A stretch of DNA of 64,000 nt. Source: Psoroptes ovis (Eukaryota; Arthropoda; Arachnida; Sarcoptiformes; Psoroptidae). A model generated the notes under the pieces. That model was given only the letters and a program-made list of their open reading frames with translations, did no database searches and had not been told where the DNA came from. Positions 60,045 through 64,000 of this stretch are shown piece by piece. Numbering within the stretch: position 1 is the first letter of the stretch; every line of letters begins with the position of its first letter. The translations under genes were made by a program, and so were the position numbers. The DNA lies in the NCBI GenBank assembly GCA_002943765.1, contig PQWQ01000005.1, positions 3,349,001 through 3,413,000 of the forward strand, given 5' to 3'.

Positions 60045-63000
60045 TTTGATGGCACTTTTTAATTATTTTGTAGATCGTTGATTTAATTAATTAATTGATT
60101 GATTTACTCAATCATCATGGTTGAATAATCTGGAAAATTGTGAAAATTGATAGATTAGTCAAATTATTTATTCGAAATCAACAACGATTATTGATCGTCA
60201 AATTGGATTTTAATTAATTAGAAAAAATCAATCAATTAATCAAATCAAATCAACGCAAATACATCGAATAAAAGTGTTGTTTAATTGTACTCAATCAACC
60301 TAATTTGTTACCATTGGTTACCACCAATGTTTGAAATCAATGTGTTGAAATCAATCTGTTTGAAATCAATGATTATCATTTTAAAAAACAAAACTAAATT
60401 CAATTCAAATCAAATATAAAAGAAGAATCAAAGCAAAAAATTTTTGAAAAATTATTAAAACAAACAATTCATATTTAAACAACAACAACAACAGTAAACA
60501 TCATAACATCAAGCAAACATCATCATCATAATCATAATTACAAATTTGATTTGATTAGATTTGATTTGATAATTGCAATAATTACAACAATTACAATCTC
60601 ATATAATCATTTTTGATTATGTGATTGATCATGTTTGTACTTGATGTTTACTTGTTTGTCTATATTTTTCTGGTAGTAAACATATGAATTGATCAATCAA
60701 ATATGAAAAATATATATTTTAGAAGATAAACATCGACAAAAAACATGGACAAATATCATTTATGATATTGTTATCTGCATGTATTTCAATGTATATGTTT
60801 GTACACAAATACAAATCAACTACGACTAATTTTTATCAAATAAAAAAATAGTGATTGATTGAATCATCATCATCAATTTGATGAATGATAGCACTCGTGT
60901 GTGTTGCAAAATTTAAAATATTATCATCAGCAGCTATTCATTGATTAAGCTTAAAATCGAAAAATCAATGGTAATACATAGGATAATCTCAAATATTTCT
61001 ATATTTTCATTTTCAATTTTTCAATGGTTATAATCTGGAAAATTGCTGGTCGTGGATAAATTGACTGATTATGGACTGATTACTGATGATTAGTGACTGA
61101 TTATGGATGATAATCACAAAAATAAATAGCAATTACAAAGACAAAGACAACGAAAGACAATCGTTATTGTAATTGATGACAATTACAGGATTTTAAAAAA
61201 TTTATTATTTCATTCAATAATCAATTGATTACACAATAGCATTCAAAATCATTTACCTGAGATTTGTATGAGTGTTGGTTTGTGAGTTTAACACCTTGAT
61301 TTGAATGAAAAGTCGTTGTATTGTAATATTTGAGATTGATTTATTTCGAATGTAACAATTTCAATATGAATAATCATTATTTGATGAAATCGATCATGGC
61401 TGTTGTTTACATGATTCGTAAATCTTGTAGAATCTATGATGAGGTGATAACCTTTGAAAAACACGTGAATAATCTTTTGCGAAGATTTGAAAGATTTATG
61501 ATATGAAATATCAGAGATAATGATGGTCAAATGTGCTTTTCGGAAAGCAATGGACAATGGCAAACACTTGTAAATATTTTTAAAAATGAACAAACACGGA
61601 TTTAAAGACCAAAGATAAGATTTTCTATGAAAGATTTTGATTTTGAAATGATAATTTCAGACTGAAATAATGATTTAAACACATTAAAACACAATGATAT
61701 ATTATTCTGATCTCATTCATTTGATTGTATGAATTACAATTGGTCAAATTGATGTGATCATTTATACGGATTTATATGAATATATATTCACTGAATATAT
61801 TCATTGATTGTTCTTATCTTAAAGGAAAAAGTCACGAATTAAATTAAAAAAAAAATGTGAAATTGAAAACAATGAAAACAATGTATTCATATTGAAATGT
61901 TCAATTCATTTGATGAGTGATTTAGATCGAAAACAAGAGAATTCATTTTATTTTTACAAATTCATATTTTTGAAATTTACATTTTGAATCAATGAATGAA
62001 TGATTCAGGTGATTAGTAAAGGAACATGGATCGGAACTGAGACGAGAAATTCGTGAAAAAATTGAATCGGTTGGCACTGGTCAAACGATGAGTGAATGGC
62101 AAGATGATTTTGGTTGAATTGATGGAAGAATTTCAATTAAATACAATTGATTTGAATAAGATTAATGGAAGATGGGTGATAATAAATTAAACACGAATAT
62201 TTGTCACAAGTAATTTAGATTTCAAAACAAAGACACACAAACAAATGAACAAGTTACAAATCACCAATCATCACTAATCAATCACCACTGATCATATCAC
62301 TACTAATAAACTAATCACAAATTTAAAAAATTGCAAAAATCGACAAAATTTCAAAATTTGCAAATCACCAAAATCAATGATCAATGATCAAACAACAAAT
62401 GATGATTGTAAAGTTAGTCAGTTTGAAATGTTTGAAATCAATGAATGAATGAATGATTCAAAATCAAATGAAAGCCAGCACAAATACATTATTCAAATAC
62501 ATACACACATTCATTCAAATGTATGATCATCACCACTGACGACTGAAGCTGCTGCAGCACAGAGGTTTCAATGTGTTTCTCTTGCGCGTTCTAAATACAA
62601 TTTACACAAAATGTATTCCGCATGCACTCAACACAACATTCAATGTTTATCTGTTAAAATGTCGGCAACCTAAAACACACAGAAATTGTATAGCCTTGTG
62701 TATGTTTGTATGTGTTCATAGGCCAAAATACTAAAGTAAAACATTTGTTTGTCGACTGTTTCATCGTTTTTAAAAAACAGCAGAAAAGTGAATCCTCCAT
62801 TCACTAAACATTGGTGTATTATCAATCGTTGAAAGATATATTTTGGTGGTATTGTCGATGCTGGTGGTGGTGGTAGCACAGTGCTAAAACATGGATCATC
62901 CACATCAAGCTATCATCAAGCTACATGGAAGCTTTAAAAAATTTAATGATAACAAAGCCTTTAAACTGGTTGTTTAGAGGTGTCAGTGTGCTTGATTTTC

Positions 63001-64000
63001 AAAGGGGTTTTGAAAAAACTGATTTCATTCAATTTTTCAAAGGGTTACGGAGGCTGAATTCAAATTTTTCAATTTTTTTAAATTGGATACCGGTAAAATT
63101 GAATGGAAAATTCACAGTCGATAATCAGTGAAATTCGATACTAATCATCAACCAAAATCATCGCCAAATTATTATCACCCAAAGACGCAAGGGTTAAGCT
63201 GATTTCCGAGCAAATGTATCCACATTGAAATCATTAAAAATTCGTGGCTTATTATCGTGATAATTAATGAATATTTTCTGTTCCTTGTTTGATATCGATG
63301 ATCAACGATGATGATTGTAAATCAACAACAAATCAATTTGACACCTTTTCATTCCCCATCTTCCGATCATTATTAATGGTAAATGTATGGCTGACTGTTT
63401 ACCATTAAAACACATGGCATCGAATCGAATTGAAATTCATTCATTTTTCAAAGCAAAACACATGTATCACGTTTCAATCAATGAATAATCATTAAAGCAA
63501 CATCACCAGCAACTGCAGCTTACAAAATATCCTCATTAAAACTTGTGTATTTGTATGAATGAATGAATGAATGAATGTATTCAAAGATTATACATTTGGT
63601 TTTTTTTACCCGAAGAAAATATGAAATAAAATGAAATGAAAAATAATGGAATCGTGATCAATTTCATCATTAGAAACGATATGAGAATTCGTTGTTGTTG
63701 CTTGTGTTTGTTGAATATTTGTAAATGTGATAATCACATATACAATCATGATCATATTAATAATTATAATCATTGAACACATCTGTGTATTTTTGAATAT
63801 TTGAAAATTTCAAATTGAAAATTTGAAATTGGAATTCAATATAAAGGGGGAAATATAAATTCATATTTATTTGAAAAAATATTAAATATTAGATTTGATT
63901 ATTTTTGATTGATTAATAATCAAATAATCATATCGATAACCGATAATTGAATATAATCTATTCATCTATTCGACTTAGAACACATTGAAAATATATATCG
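60045..64000. other. robo 5' UTR/upstream region, no gene seen
   Basis: AT-rich, with ATC/CAA and GAAT repeats; it probably includes the robo 5' UTR and promoter. I find no convincing TATA or initiator, no splice-supported exon and no MITE. A minus-strand frame at 62670-62903 begins with a proline run but has no family resemblance. Confidence 0.5.

Noticed and set aside
62670..62903. Minus-strand frame beginning with a PPPP run as a possible protein
   Set aside because: It is short, in simple sequence, with no domain, no splice context and no partner exon.

Overview
The window is eukaryotic, very AT-rich DNA. It carries two protein-coding genes with GT-AG introns, many poly-Q, poly-N and poly-S codon runs, a satellite array and several transposable elements. 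The compact 60-90 nt introns beside a few very long ones, the CAA/CAG/AAT-rich coding and an arthropod-type Roundabout receptor suggest an arthropod. My impression is an acariform (dust- or scabies-mite-like) genome, but that is inference and not shown by a diagnostic marker.

Layout. (1) 195-5436, + strand: seven exons encoding about 1,550 residues of a Q/N/S-rich tail. Two RFxV motifs and a short terminal coiled coil make a WNK kinase C-terminus the best call; the kinase domain would lie left of the window. Its 3' UTR runs to about 6.8 kb. (2) About 7.1-16.44 kb, between the two convergent genes: an array of a 44-bp satellite. The left part reads in one orientation and then flips at about 7.98 kb. 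The flipped array is interrupted by a 4.8-kb non-LTR retrotransposon (8084-12895) and continues to 16438. A 7-bp target-site duplication flanks the retrotransposon, and the 44-bp phase is exactly preserved across the insertion. (3) 16.5-60.05 kb, - strand: a complete Roundabout (robo) axon-guidance receptor gene. Ten coding exons join with every phase closing into a 1,520-residue protein: signal peptide, five Ig, three FN3, one membrane span and a cytoplasmic tail with CC0/CC1-like tyrosines. Its first intron is about 30.4 kb and its third is 7.7 kb. (4) 60.05-64 kb: robo 5' flank, with no supported gene.

Mobile DNA. Ten copies of about 80-bp mariner-type MITEs (three sequence groups, TA target sites) lie in the WNK 3' UTR and the robo introns, five of them within 53.8-58.4 kb. 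A separate 1,281-bp element at 44260-45540 has 25-bp inverted repeats and TA flanks. Its termini share the core TTGTCCGG with the MITEs.

How it fits together. The two genes converge on a satellite-filled spacer. The retrotransposon has a gag-like ORF1 with three zinc knuckles and an ORF2 with AP endonuclease, reverse transcriptase and RNase H. ORF2 is intact apart from one frameshift at an A7 run. The most interesting possibility is that this I-superfamily LINE uses the 44-bp satellite as its target. The robo introns otherwise hold simple AT-rich sequence, MITEs and a few weak coding-like or GC-richer islands that I could not identify.
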